Shown here: piece after piece, positions 47,948 through 55,656 of the stretch
How the letters are laid out: each line of letters starts with the position of its first letter
How positions within the stretch are numbered: the first letter of the stretch is position 1
Assembly: GCF_030929605.1 (NCBI RefSeq)
Contig: NZ_JAVFVS010000004.1
Span: forward strand, 124,001-188,000
Reading direction: 5' to 3'
DNA from: Flavobacterium sp. LHD-80
GTDB lineage: Bacteria; Bacteroidota; Bacteroidia; Flavobacteriales; Flavobacteriaceae
Length of the DNA stretch: 64,000 nucleotides
Notes under the pieces: model-generated
Told to the model about the DNA's origin: nothing
Database searches by the model: none
What the model saw: the letters and a program-made list of their open reading frames with translations, nothing else
Made by a program: the position numbers and the translations under genes

Positions 47948-47978
47948 AAAAAACCTCTTCTGTTAAGAAGAGGTTTTA
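47948..47978. terminator. Bidirectional terminator beside tRNA fragment
   Basis: The stem aaacctcttc (47951-47960) with gaagaggttt (47967-47976) has T-runs on the minus side and A-runs on the plus side. Read on the minus strand it directly follows the tRNA-like 3' fragment, as expected for the terminator of the original tRNA gene; it can also stop osmC transcription. Confidence 0.75.
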
Positions 47979-47980
47979 CG

Positions 47981-48002
47981 TACCCGGAGCCGGAGTCGAA
48001 AC
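47981..48002 (-). other. tRNA 3'-end fragment, probable integration attachment site
   Basis: On the minus strand this reads as the T-loop TTCGACT, 3' T-stem CCGGC, acceptor TCCGGGT and discriminator A of a tRNA. The 5' T-stem and the rest do not follow: bases from 48003 on do not fold with it. A tyrosine integrase gene starts 224 bases further on. Integration at tRNA 3' ends is standard for such enzymes, so this looks like one att core, with the intact tRNA gene expected at the other end outside the window. Confidence 0.7.
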
Positions 48003-48143
48003 TAGTTGATACGGTGTTTTTTAAAACATCTTTAAATGTCGTATAAAAACGATTAAATCGCTATTTTTAAACTAATTACTTGTTTATCAGTATTGTGTAT
48101 GTTGATTAATAAAAACTAATGAAAATTAATATGCATGTAAAAA

Positions 48144-48164
48144 TATCGGGCAATTATCGGGCAA
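48144..48164. repeat. Tandem tatcgggcaa repeat before integrase
   Basis: The 10-mer tatcgggcaa occurs twice with an 11-base period in the gap between the attachment site and the integrase gene. Arm-type integrase binding or regulation is possible. Confidence 0.55.
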
Positions 48165-48225
48165 GTTTTTAAACCTAGCCTATAATTAATTATATTTGCG
48201 TTGTTCAACCGTTTAACGTATAAAT

Positions 48226-49551
48226 ATGGCATCGATTAAATTTAGATTGCGTAGTAACGCAAATAAAAATGTCTCAATTAAAGTCAGGCTAATTTTAGGA
48301 TTTAAAAAAAGCGATCTAGAATTAAACACAGGTTTCTCTATAAATCCGAAGGATTGGAGTGAGACAACAGGTTTTCCCAAACAAAACAATACTGAAAATA
48401 AAATCATTTTCAGCAATCTTAAGAAGTTAGAGTCTTTCCTATTTAAAAGCCTTAATGGTGATATGGGCGAAAGCGTTGTTATTGATTCGTTTTGGCTACA
48501 GTCAAAAATTAGTGATTGTTTCAACCGAATAGAAAAAACAGATGAGGGATTAATTACAAACTACATTCAAAATATAATTGATACTTCTGACTTTCGAAAA
48601 GTGAAAGTTAAAGGAGGCTACAAGCATGGAATTTCATTAAGTAGAAAAAACAGTTTTATAGCAACAAAAAATATGCTTTTGGAATATCAAACTAAGATTA
48701 AAAAGCAAATTCACTTTACGGACATAAATCAGGGCTTAATTGAAAAGTTTGAGCATTGGTTGCTTAAAACCAAAAAGTATGCTGTAAATACGGCTTCAAA
48801 GCATATTGCAAATATTAAAACGGTATGTATCGAAGCAGAAAATAAAGGTTTAAAGGTTAATTCGTATGCAAAACAAATTACAATTGCATCAGAAAGAGAA
48901 GATGATCGATATATTCAGACATTATCTTTTGAAGAACTGGAACAAATACGTAATGCTCATATCATTAGTGAGGCACTTCAAAACGCAAGAAAATTTTTGT
49001 TGATAGGAACAGAAATCGGCCAGAGGGGCGGGGATCTTCTGAATATTACAAAAGATAATATTCGGGATAAAGACGGAAAGATATATATCGACCTTGTTCA
49101 GCAGAAAACAAAAAAAGCTGTTACTATTCCAATTGGTTCCCAATATATTATTGAAATTCTTAAAAACAGTTTTCCTTATAAAATTACAACTCAAAAACTA
49201 AACGAACATATCAAAAAGGTTTGCGAGATTGCAGGAATAAATACGTTGACAGAAGGTAAAATATTTGATGTAAAAACCGGACGTAAAGAGCATGGAATGT
49301 ATGAAAAATATAAACTGATAACCACGCATAGCTTCAGGAGATCATTTTGCACAAACTACTACAAGAAAATACCTACTCCAGTGTTGATGGGAATAAGCGC
49401 GCATTCTAAAGAGAGTATCTTCCGCGCATATATCAATGCTCCAGATGATAAAGATGAAAACGCTGATTTATTTATAAAGTTTTACAAAGAAATACATAAA
49501 GATAAAAAGCCTGAGCTCAAAATAGTAAAAGATGAAAGAAAATCAAATTGA
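48226..49551 (+). CDS. Tyrosine-type site-specific integrase of mobile element 1
   Basis: This 441-aa integrase has an N-terminal arm-binding domain, a SAM-like core-binding domain (about 105-215), and a catalytic domain with Arg267, His368-x-x-Arg371, His393 and Tyr402. It faces away from the att core next door and would catalyse integration at the tRNA. Length matches Bacteroidota conjugative/mobilisable-element integrases. All catalytic residues are present. Confidence 0.92.
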   Translation: MASIKFRLRSNANKNVSIKVRLILGFKKSDLELNTGFSINPKDWSETTGFPKQNNTENKIIFSNLKKLESFLFKSLNGDMGESVVIDSFWLQSKISDCFNRIEKTDEGLITNYIQNIIDTSDFRKVKVKGGYKHGISLSRKNSFIATKNMLLEYQTKIKKQIHFTDINQGLIEKFEHWLLKTKKYAVNTASKHIANIKTVCIEAENKGLKVNSYAKQITIASEREDDRYIQTLSFEELEQIRNAHIISEALQNARKFLLIGTEIGQRGGDLLNITKDNIRDKDGKIYIDLVQQKTKKAVTIPIGSQYIIEILKNSFPYKITTQKLNEHIKKVCEIAGINTLTEGKIFDVKTGRKEHGMYEKYKLITTHSFRRSFCTNYYKKIPTPVLMGISAHSKESIFRAYINAPDDKDENADLFIKFYKEIHKDKKPELKIVKDERKSN

Positions 49552-49595
49552 TTTATAGTTTAAAATAAAAACAAATAATTTGAAAGCAGTTTTGT

Positions 49596-50453
49596 ATGAA
49601 TATTGAATATTTAAAAAACATTGATAAAATAAACCTTGAGATGCTTCCGCCAATAATGGCAGAGGAATACAATAAATTTCAATTCCGATTTGATACGGAA
49701 ATAGATGGAACTTACTTTTCCAGAGAGGCTTTTAATGGACTGTATGCTGAGATTAGTTTTTACTTTAACAAAAAGGTAATCAATCAAAGACTGGAATTTA
49801 ATCAAAACCTTAGAGATTCAATGGATTTTTACCGAGAAGGATTTTCGGATGCTTTTTTTGAGGAGAATTTTTTGATTGGTATCACAAAGGAAGAAGATCA
49901 AATTTTTGAAGTGTTTTCTCGCGTACATAAAAAGTTAAATTCGATTTTTAATCCAGCAATTTCATCGTTTAAAAAAAATATTTCGGTTTATAATGAATTA
50001 AGCCTTATCGAAAGGCACTTATACGATTATGGATATGAAGTTGGTACTTTTATGCGTGCATGGGCTATTATACTAAATAATATATCTTTATTTGAAAAGA
50101 TATTTGCTAAATATTATGGTAAAATTAAAACTCAACAAGTTGAAAAAATCCCTTTTAAAATCGCATTGCTCTTTGCTAAAGGGGAGGTATATGTAAAAAA
50201 AACAGAAGAAAATAAGAGTTATAAATATTATCATTTGGGTAAAGAATTTAACAGCGTAAGCAAATTGTCATCTTATTTGGGCTTATCTCGACAGTATTTT
50301 AATGATACCCTTCATGGAAATATATCGGCTCATAATCTTTATTTGAACCTTAATATTATGGAAAGTGTTATTACTTATTGCAATTCCAAAATGATTGATG
50401 TTGATGATTTATTTTTAAAAAAATTCAACCATTTAAAGGAAAAACAACTCTAA
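49596..50453 (+). CDS. Uncharacterised mobile-element protein with C-terminal HTH-like region
   Basis: I do not recognise a named family for this 285-aa protein. It is hydrophilic with acidic and aromatic residues, no signal peptide, and near residues 230-255 has a stretch (NSVSKLSSYLGLSRQYFNDT) that looks like a helix-turn-helix. It follows the integrase by 44 bases on the same strand and precedes an excisionase-like gene. A regulatory or replication-associated role is possible. Confidence 0.7.
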   Translation: MNIEYLKNIDKINLEMLPPIMAEEYNKFQFRFDTEIDGTYFSREAFNGLYAEISFYFNKKVINQRLEFNQNLRDSMDFYREGFSDAFFEENFLIGITKEEDQIFEVFSRVHKKLNSIFNPAISSFKKNISVYNELSLIERHLYDYGYEVGTFMRAWAIILNNISLFEKIFAKYYGKIKTQQVEKIPFKIALLFAKGEVYVKKTEENKSYKYYHLGKEFNSVSKLSSYLGLSRQYFNDTLHGNISAHNLYLNLNIMESVITYCNSKMIDVDDLFLKKFNHLKEKQL

Positions 50454-50456
50454 AAG

Positions 50457-50506
50457 ATAATCTGCACTAAAAAACTGCACAAGTGCAGCAATTAAGTGCA
50501 GATTAT
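50457..50506. promoter_or_regulatory. Nested palindrome upstream of excisionase-like gene
   Basis: An 11-bp inverted repeat, ataatctgcac (50457-50467) and gtgcagattat (50496-50506), encloses a second inverted repeat, ctgcac (50475-50480) and gtgcag (50483-50488). Four ctgcac half-sites in 50 bases, 45 bases before the start codon, look like an operator or origin-type structure. Confidence 0.6.
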
Positions 50507-50550
50507 TTAGATTGAATTTTACAGAAGTATTAACTCAAATAATATTTCTT

Positions 50551-50829
50551 ATGAAAAAAATTCAATTCATTGGCTGCAATCCCGAGCAGTTTCAAAAGAA
50601 GTTTAATGAGAGTGTAAAAATTCAATTAGAGGAATTTTTAAAACACTACAAACCGGTTCAACCTTCCGAGTATTTAACACGTCAACAAGTAGCAAAAATG
50701 TTTGACGTGAATATTTGTACGGTAAATAATTGGGCTAACGCGGGAAAAATCCGGCGGCTGGGCATCGGTTCACGTGTTTATTTTTTGCGTTCCGATATAG
50801 AAGCTAGTCTTAAACCTTTGGATGTTTAA
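50551..50829 (+). CDS. Excisionase-like helix-turn-helix protein
   Basis: The protein (92 aa from ATG 50551) has a MerR/excisionase-type winged HTH at about 43-88, with TRQQVAKMFDVNICTVNNW and SRVYFLRSDIEASL. Such proteins in Bacteroidota elements act as excisionases or regulators. A TTG-initiated extension upstream (50512) would run into the nested palindrome and is unlikely. Confidence 0.82.
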   Translation: MKKIQFIGCNPEQFQKKFNESVKIQLEEFLKHYKPVQPSEYLTRQQVAKMFDVNICTVNNWANAGKIRRLGIGSRVYFLRSDIEASLKPLDV

Positions 50830-50832
50830 AAG

Positions 50833-50955
50833 ATGAAACGTTTCCGAAAAAAATCCAGAATCCAATCCTTATTTGATGGGTTGAGAAAATGCGAACCCGT
50901 AAAAGTAGAATTGCTTTTAAAGATGCTTGTAAGTGCAGGTAGATCTTCAAAATAA
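50833..50955 (+). CDS. Small basic protein, 40 aa
   Basis: A 40-codon frame starts 3 bases after the stop of the excisionase-like gene (MKRFRKKSRI start) and ends in SAGRSSK. It is Lys/Arg-rich and may be a small accessory protein. No family is recognised. It is followed by a terminator. Confidence 0.45.
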   Translation: MKRFRKKSRIQSLFDGLRKCEPVKVELLLKMLVSAGRSSK

Positions 50956-50982
50956 ACCTGAACGAAAGTAAAAAATTCAAAA

Positions 50983-51014
50983 AAACGGGAGTTTACTCTA
51001 GCTCTCGTTTTTTT
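50983..51014 (+). terminator. Terminator after excisionase-like gene pair
   Basis: Imperfect stem aacgggag with ctctcgtt, followed by eight T. Confidence 0.7.
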
Positions 51015-51062
51015 TATTTATGCGCTTTGTCGTTAATCTAATTATTTCAATAAGATATTCAC

Positions 51063-51974
51063 TTGATTGATTACACTAAAAATCTAATTATAGGAATGCT
51101 ACCAGATATTTTGGAAGCAAATCCTTTATTGAATTTTTTTGATAATATAAACGTTGTTACAGGAGAAATAAAAAGCACCAATAAAATCGGAAATAAAATA
51201 ACTCCATCAAAAACAGCATATTACAGAGGTTTAGAATTCAAAATTTATGAAACTGGAACAATTATTATGGTGGGAAGTTTGCACAAGTATTGGAATGGTG
51301 GAGAACACAATTATAATGATTTTGGTATTGATGAGGTCAGGGAGGTTTTAAATGACTTAAAAGAAAAATTTGGAATCGATCCCAAACAATGTGTCTTGAA
51401 ATGTTTGGAAATAGGAATAAATATAACTCCACCAATTGAAACAAACTCTATTTTAGACAACTGTTTTTTACATAAAACAAAACCTTTCGAGAGCCAAAAG
51501 AATTCGTTTGAAGGTAAATATAAGCAAGTCCAACATGCTCAATATTTTGTCAAAATTTACAATAAAGCACTTCAATATCTTTCAAAAGGTATTAAAATTG
51601 AAACCGAAATAATGAGGTTTGAGATTAAATATACCAAAATGCAGAAATTGAACAGACTTGGAATTTTTACATTACAGGATTTAATGGATTATGGGCTTCA
51701 TAATTTTAAAAAAGAATTATTAAAGGAGTGGCACAATGTTCTGTTTTTTGATAAAACGATTCTAGCAAATACAAAAGATGTTGAAAAAAGATTACTGAAA
51801 TATTCAAATCCTAATTATTGGACAGGACTACTAGATCAAAAACAAAATGAAAATTTCAAGTACCATAAAAAACAGTTAAACAAGATGGCTATGCAAAAAG
51901 GGAATAAAATTCAGAATGTGGTATGTAGATTACTGAGCGAAAAGATCGACTTTCTGAATAACAATACTACCTAA
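51063..51974 (+). CDS. Rep-like replication initiator (mobile element 1)
   Basis: This 303-aa protein resembles plasmid/phage replication initiators of the Rep_trans or phage gene-II type. The stretch FVKIYNKALQYL followed by a MRFEIKYTK strand matches the conserved YxK-plus-beta arrangement of these families. It follows integrase and excisionase-like genes as in small Bacteroidota mobilisable elements, so autonomous replication after excision is plausible. The start is an ATT/TTG-type codon region at 51063 and may be misplaced; an internal Met (MLPDILE) is an alternative. Confidence 0.6.
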   Translation: MIDYTKNLIIGMLPDILEANPLLNFFDNINVVTGEIKSTNKIGNKITPSKTAYYRGLEFKIYETGTIIMVGSLHKYWNGGEHNYNDFGIDEVREVLNDLKEKFGIDPKQCVLKCLEIGINITPPIETNSILDNCFLHKTKPFESQKNSFEGKYKQVQHAQYFVKIYNKALQYLSKGIKIETEIMRFEIKYTKMQKLNRLGIFTLQDLMDYGLHNFKKELLKEWHNVLFFDKTILANTKDVEKRLLKYSNPNYWTGLLDQKQNENFKYHKKQLNKMAMQKGNKIQNVVCRLLSEKIDFLNNNTT

Positions 51975-52014
51975 ATTTACCTTATAATTAAAGGGTAAAT
52001 TTAGGTAGTATTGT
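51961..52014. repeat. Perfect 21-bp inverted repeat
   Basis: The sequence at 51961-51981 is the exact reverse complement of 51994-52014 (loop 12), and the Rep-like stop codon lies in the left arm. No T-run follows on either strand, so it is not a standard terminator. It could be a hairpin origin, an element end, or an mRNA 3' structure. Confidence 0.75.
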
Positions 52015-52123
52015 AAAAAAAACAACAACAGATTGTCAAATATTACTTAGCTTAAAAAAGTATTATGTTTCTAGTGCTGTTGTTTTTTGAAAAATTGAGA
52101 TTAAAAGCAAGGAGATTTATTAA

Positions 52124-52783
52124 TCAACTCCAAAAGTAAATCTTCAAAACAGCAATAAAAACAGCTAAACTTTTACTGAAACAGATTGTACGTCTGTTGA
52201 GTCTTTTCAGATGGGTTCTGAGCGTCAAATTCTTTCTTTCAATATGGTTTGTTCCAAAACGCTTTACAGAATGCATTTTCTCATTAATCAGATACCTGTA
52301 GTTTTTAAGTCTGTCCGTAAATATCTTTTTTGCTTCTGCCAATTTCAGAGTTTCCAAAACGCGATTCAGAGTTTTATTAGTTCGTTTGCCTACATTAAAA
52401 CTAACCACATTTTTAGAATTCTTTTCCAAAGCATAAACCAGCCAGATATAATTTTTCTTGTGTCTGATATATGTACACAGTTCATCTACTTCGTAAGTTT
52501 TGCCTCTGCTGACAATTGGTCTGGTTATATTTCTCGCAATGGAGACAATTCTTTTCAATAATGTTGTCGCTGATATTTTTAATACTCTTGCCGTGCTTGT
52601 TATTCCTAAACCTTCTTTGGTGAACAGCACTATCTCCTGATTGATATCTCTTTTATAAGCATTGTACCTATAGTTAATCTGCTGTCGTTTTTGACAAATA
52701 GTACATTTATAACGCTGATTACCGTTAGATTGAAATCCATTCTTTCTGCATTTACCATTGCAAAAATTACATTTTATTTTCAT
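52124..52783 (-). CDS. IS1-family transposase
   Basis: This 219-aa protein has an N-terminal zinc-ribbon (CNFC...CTIC with four Cys), an HTH (STARVLKISATTLLKRIV), and a DDE-type catalytic domain with EVDE and HIERKNLTLR, an IS1-family pattern. It is intact, without a visible frameshift. The IS ends could not be fixed: an aaaaaacaacaacag / ctgttgttttttg pair at 52015-52029 and 52077-52089 and the sequence near 52795 are the edges of interest. The LemA terminator at 52848-52876 should be outside the IS. Confidence 0.88.
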   Translation of the reverse strand: MKIKCNFCNGKCRKNGFQSNGNQRYKCTICQKRQQINYRYNAYKRDINQEIVLFTKEGLGITSTARVLKISATTLLKRIVSIARNITRPIVSRGKTYEVDELCTYIRHKKNYIWLVYALEKNSKNVVSFNVGKRTNKTLNRVLETLKLAEAKKIFTDRLKNYRYLINEKMHSVKRFGTNHIERKNLTLRTHLKRLNRRTICFSKSLAVFIAVLKIYFWS

Positions 52784-52846
52784 GACCTAATTTGAAACAC
52801 TAAGGTAAGGCAAAAGCATTTTAAGGCTTATTAAAAGACAAAAAAC

Positions 52847-52877
52847 GAAAGAGACGACCTGATGGTCGTCTCTTTTT
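52847..52877 (-). terminator. Terminator after LemA-like gene
   Basis: A 10-bp GC-rich stem, agagacgacc (52850-52859) with ggtcgtctct (52864-52873). On the minus strand a T-run follows, so it serves the LemA-like gene upstream. Confidence 0.8.
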
Positions 52878-52971
52878 CTATTCAATAATTTAATTTTAAT
52901 ATTCTTTTTCAGTTAGTTACATGGATATATTATCAAAACACCTAATCTGTAACACTACCCAATTCTCTCGT

Positions 52972-52988
52972 TTCCAAAATTAGACACT
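52972..52988. repeat. Direct repeat copy (matches 62742-62758)
   Basis: ttccaaaattagacact, located at the 3' end of the LemA-like gene, whose stop codon it overlaps. It pairs with the copy at 62742-62758. Confidence 0.5.
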
Positions 52989-53604
52989 ATAAAGTATCTT
53001 GATCCTTAGCCCAAGCAGGCAACTCTTTACTTTTAACTATTGGATCATCATTTTTTACTCCATATTTTATCGTAAAATACTTCTTTTTATGAAATCCACC
53101 ACTCTTCGCAAAATAAAAATTTGGAAAAATTGATATATATTTATTATAATCTAATGTAGCTTCGTTGTATTGTGCTATTACATAATTAGATTTTATATCT
53201 AATTCTTGCAATTCTTGTAAAATTTTATAATCAATAGTTTGACTCGAAATGCTATCAACCGAATGTCTTCTCAAAATTTTCAAGTATTCCTTATTTATAT
53301 CGTACTGTAATTTAACGAATTGTATTGAGCAATTCTCCTTATATAACTTATATTTTTCTTTATTTTTACGTAACACATCTTTTAAAGTATCATTTAAGTC
53401 TTTATTAGTAGATTCTAATAAAGTTTCTAGTAGTTTTTGTCGATTATTACTATAATTATATAGCTCTGACCATTTTTGAGTTGCGATTTTATTTTTATCA
53501 GTTAAATTTTCAACTACGACATTTTTATAAAAATGAACTGATAGATAAATAATTATTATTATACTAACAATTATTATAAATAAGTATTTAAAAGTCTTTT
53601 TCAT
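52987..53604 (-). CDS. LemA-family-like membrane protein
   Basis: The protein (about 205 aa from MKKTFKYLF) has one N-terminal membrane helix (about residues 5-27 of that frame) and a long coiled-coil middle. Its C-terminal signature VIAQYNEATLDYNKYISIFP followed by NFYFAKSGG matches LemA proteins (YNxxVxxYNxxIxxFPxxxxA). It lies 10 bases downstream of an orphan Rhs C-terminal module on the same strand, the usual place for an immunity gene. LemA is normally a housekeeping membrane protein, so use as an immunity or accessory protein would be unusual. An alternative start is at 53619. Confidence 0.78.
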   Translation of the reverse strand: MKKTFKYLFIIIVSIIIIIYLSVHFYKNVVVENLTDKNKIATQKWSELYNYSNNRQKLLETLLESTNKDLNDTLKDVLRKNKEKYKLYKENCSIQFVKLQYDINKEYLKILRRHSVDSISSQTIDYKILQELQELDIKSNYVIAQYNEATLDYNKYISIFPNFYFAKSGGFHKKKYFTIKYGVKNDDPIVKSKELPAWAKDQDTL

Positions 53605-53628
53605 ATTTTTGATTATCAATTATTTTAA

Positions 53629-54534
53629 CTATTTCCCCCCATAATAGCCCCCAGATCCGCCACCACTATATCCTCCACCCTCAGGGCCTTTGTCGGTAGG
53701 ATCTATTCTTCTATTATAGTAAACATTTTTATCTAATCCTTTTATTGTCAAAGCAATGGAATTATTTTGAATCTGTAAACCAATAGCTTTTGCTGCTATA
53801 GCAGCGGAAATTCTTATAACATAGCTATCCACTAATTTTCCACTTTCACCTTGGAGGTCTTCTTTGATTTGTTTAACAATTGAAAGAACATTACTGTAAA
53901 CTTCACTAGCTTCTTTTGTTGATTGATTACCATATGTATCAACCATCGATTCCCTAATATTTGTTAAAAGATCACCCACTTCAGTAGTCTCCGCTAAACC
54001 TTCCGCAACAAATGAATAAGCCATAATTAATTTTTCATTAAAAGCATGTCTATCAGCAAGTTTATTAGCTAACGCCGTTTTTTTCTTGTCTATTTGTGAA
54101 CCTATTTTTTGAAAAAATTTACCCACCACTGTCGTCGGTTGTTTCGGTTTATGTCCAAAACCAGGACCATCTCAAGGACCATCAGCATCTTCTTGATTTT
54201 CACCTGTATTGGCAGTCTGTCCATTGCTTCCTGTCGCCGTACCATCACTATTGAATGTCCATTTTGTTTCTTTGTCATTATCCGATTTACTAATTAAATC
54301 ATCTATCACAGACTTTGCCAACATTCCATCAGGGTCAACATATCTTACTGGGTTACTATAACAATAAGAATACGGCGACCACCTTCTAGACAATTCTGAC
54401 AATGCATCTATATTCATCCAGCGTCCTAGCGCGGGATCATAATTTCTTGCTGCATAGTCATACATGTTAAGCCCCAGCTCGTCTTGGAACTCCTTGCCAT
54501 TGTACTTATACTTATAAGGATTTACAAAATTTCC
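53629..54534 (-). pseudogene. Orphan Rhs C-terminal module, truncated core with in-frame stop
   Basis: Reading the minus strand from 54534, one frame runs NPYKYKYNGKEFQDELGLNM, then the Rhs core end YDYAARNYDPALGRWMNID and RYVDPDGM, then a tip. A TAA bounds the left side at 54535-54537. A single TGA at 54172-54174 interrupts the frame within a DGP-repeat linker; a Gly codon (GGA) there would restore one continuous protein. Beyond it the tip continues in the same frame to 53629 with a helical domain and a Gly/Tyr-rich end (YSGGGSGGYYGGK). This looks like a displaced Rhs tip now inactive or expressed only as the downstream part (ATG-type start 54129). Confidence 0.8.
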
Positions 54535-54645
54535 TTAATGCTAATTAATGGGCTTTGCTTATCATGACACAATTCAAAGAACTTACTTTCCGTGACGAAA
54601 ATAGAAGTAATCTTACGAAAATCCTAACTATAAGACATAAAAAAA

Positions 54646-54675
54646 ACCTATCAAATCAATGATAGGTTTTTCACA
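54646..54675. terminator. Terminator between small gene and Rhs remnant
   Basis: Stem aacctatca with tgataggttt around 54649-54670, T-run on both sides. It would end the 47-aa gene on the minus strand. Confidence 0.75.
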
Positions 54676-54677
54676 AA

Positions 54678-54821
54678 CTACTTACCTTTTTTATGGTCGT
54701 GAGGTTTTAATTTTGGGTGCTTAGGCTGATTTTCAGGATTAACACGTTGTCTTCTGTCGTCTTTTCCTTCATCGGTCTGTCTTTTTGGACCTGGCTTAAT
54801 GTTTGCCGTAATTGTTTCCAT
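54678..54821 (-). CDS. Small hydrophilic protein, 47 aa
   Basis: A 47-codon frame (start METITANIKPGPKRQTDEGK) ends just before the terminator at 54646-54675. It is rich in Lys, Pro, Arg and Asp and has no predicted structure. I recognise no family. The close terminator supports its being a real short gene at the left border of the GC-richer region. Confidence 0.5.
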   Translation of the reverse strand: METITANIKPGPKRQTDEGKDDRRQRVNPENQPKHPKLKPHDHKKGK

Positions 54822-54922
54822 AGAGTTTTTGGTTATGTTAATAAATTAAGTAACCAAGATATCAATTTTTCTTAACATATCATAAGAAAAAAACTACTAC
54901 AAAGAATATAGAGTTCTAAATG

Positions 54923-55144
54923 CTAAAGACTTACTTCCGAAAGCAGTTCAGACATTTTAACGTCAAGTGCGGTGCAGATTTTTAAAAAGATTTTAATTGA
55001 GAAGTTCTGTTTTCCTTTCAATATTCGTCTGATGCTTGCTTCATCGATTTCACATGCAGATGCAAATTCCAAATTAGTTTTGAACTTAGCTTTCGCTCTG
55101 GCATTTATGTTATCTCCTAACTTTATTAAAAATTCTTCTGACAT
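54923..55144 (-). CDS. Xre-family HTH transcriptional regulator
   Basis: This 73-aa protein is a single Cro/C1-type helix-turn-helix (residues about 10-65, with EFASACEIDEASIRRILKGK as the HTH). It is divergent from a membrane-protein/lipoprotein pair and likely represses them and itself through the dyad at 55179-55192. Confidence 0.85.
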   Translation of the reverse strand: MSEEFLIKLGDNINARAKAKFKTNLEFASACEIDEASIRRILKGKQNFSIKIFLKICTALDVKMSELLSEVSL

Positions 55145-55178
55145 GACTCAAAAGTCGAATAATGCCGTTTTAAATCAT

Positions 55179-55217
55179 CGGCATATTTGCCGAATTAGAT
55201 TTTTAATGCTAAGTTTG
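55179..55217 (+). promoter_or_regulatory. Promoter with overlapping palindrome between Xre gene and 123-aa gene
   Basis: TTTG at 55186-55189 and TAAGTTTG at 55210-55217 are spaced 20 bases, a near-exact Bacteroidota -33/-7 pair. The dyad cggca-tatt-tgccg (55179-55192) overlaps the -33 box, a good place for the Xre repressor. Confidence 0.65.
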
Positions 55218-55249
55218 CCTGAATTTTAACACATCTTAAAAACCAAAAA

Positions 55250-55621
55250 ATGAATAATCAATTAAAAATTATCGTGAGAGGTGCTGTTCTTGTATTTGCA
55301 CTTATTTGCTTTGGGGGCTACATGTTCAGTCTTCGTATGAACAATGAATACAGACAAGAGCATCCAAAAACAAAAAGCTTAGAAGACCTGAAAGCATGGG
55401 CGCAGACACAAATCATTCAAGACTATTGCGGAAGATATGCTTATGTAAAAACCATTAACAACGAAACAAGCCAGCAACGAGAACTAAGCCGTGTCAATAA
55501 TAGCAGATATTTGTATGTACCGCAATTAGTTCGAAACGTCATTGAGGATAATGATTTGCCTGACAGCTACGCAGACGAATTATTCCACTACGTTGACAAG
55601 GAAATAGATAAATGCCAATAA
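55250..55621 (+). CDS. Uncharacterised single-pass membrane protein, 123 aa
   Basis: An N-terminal membrane helix (about 8-27) is followed by a hydrophilic periplasmic or cytoplasmic part with no family that I recognise. It is cotranscribed with a lipoprotein gene 35 bases downstream and divergent from the Xre regulator. Confidence 0.65.
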   Translation: MNNQLKIIVRGAVLVFALICFGGYMFSLRMNNEYRQEHPKTKSLEDLKAWAQTQIIQDYCGRYAYVKTINNETSQQRELSRVNNSRYLYVPQLVRNVIEDNDLPDSYADELFHYVDKEIDKCQ

Positions 55622-55656
55622 AACAAGAAATTAATTAATCCAACTACCTTAAAAAC

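Noticed and set aside
47981..48002. Complete tRNA gene on the minus strand
   Set aside because: Only the T-loop, 3' T-stem, acceptor and discriminator are present; the remaining arms are missing, so it is a fragment, not a gene.
50512..50550. Extended TTG start for the excisionase-like protein
   Set aside because: The extra residues are hydrophobic, overlap the operator-like region and are not needed for the HTH domain; ATG at 50551 is preferred.
51961..52130. Exact ends and target duplication of the IS1-family element
   Set aside because: Candidate terminal repeats (aaaaaacaacaacag / ctgttgttttttg near 52015-52089 and the region near 52795) did not match each other well enough to call ends.
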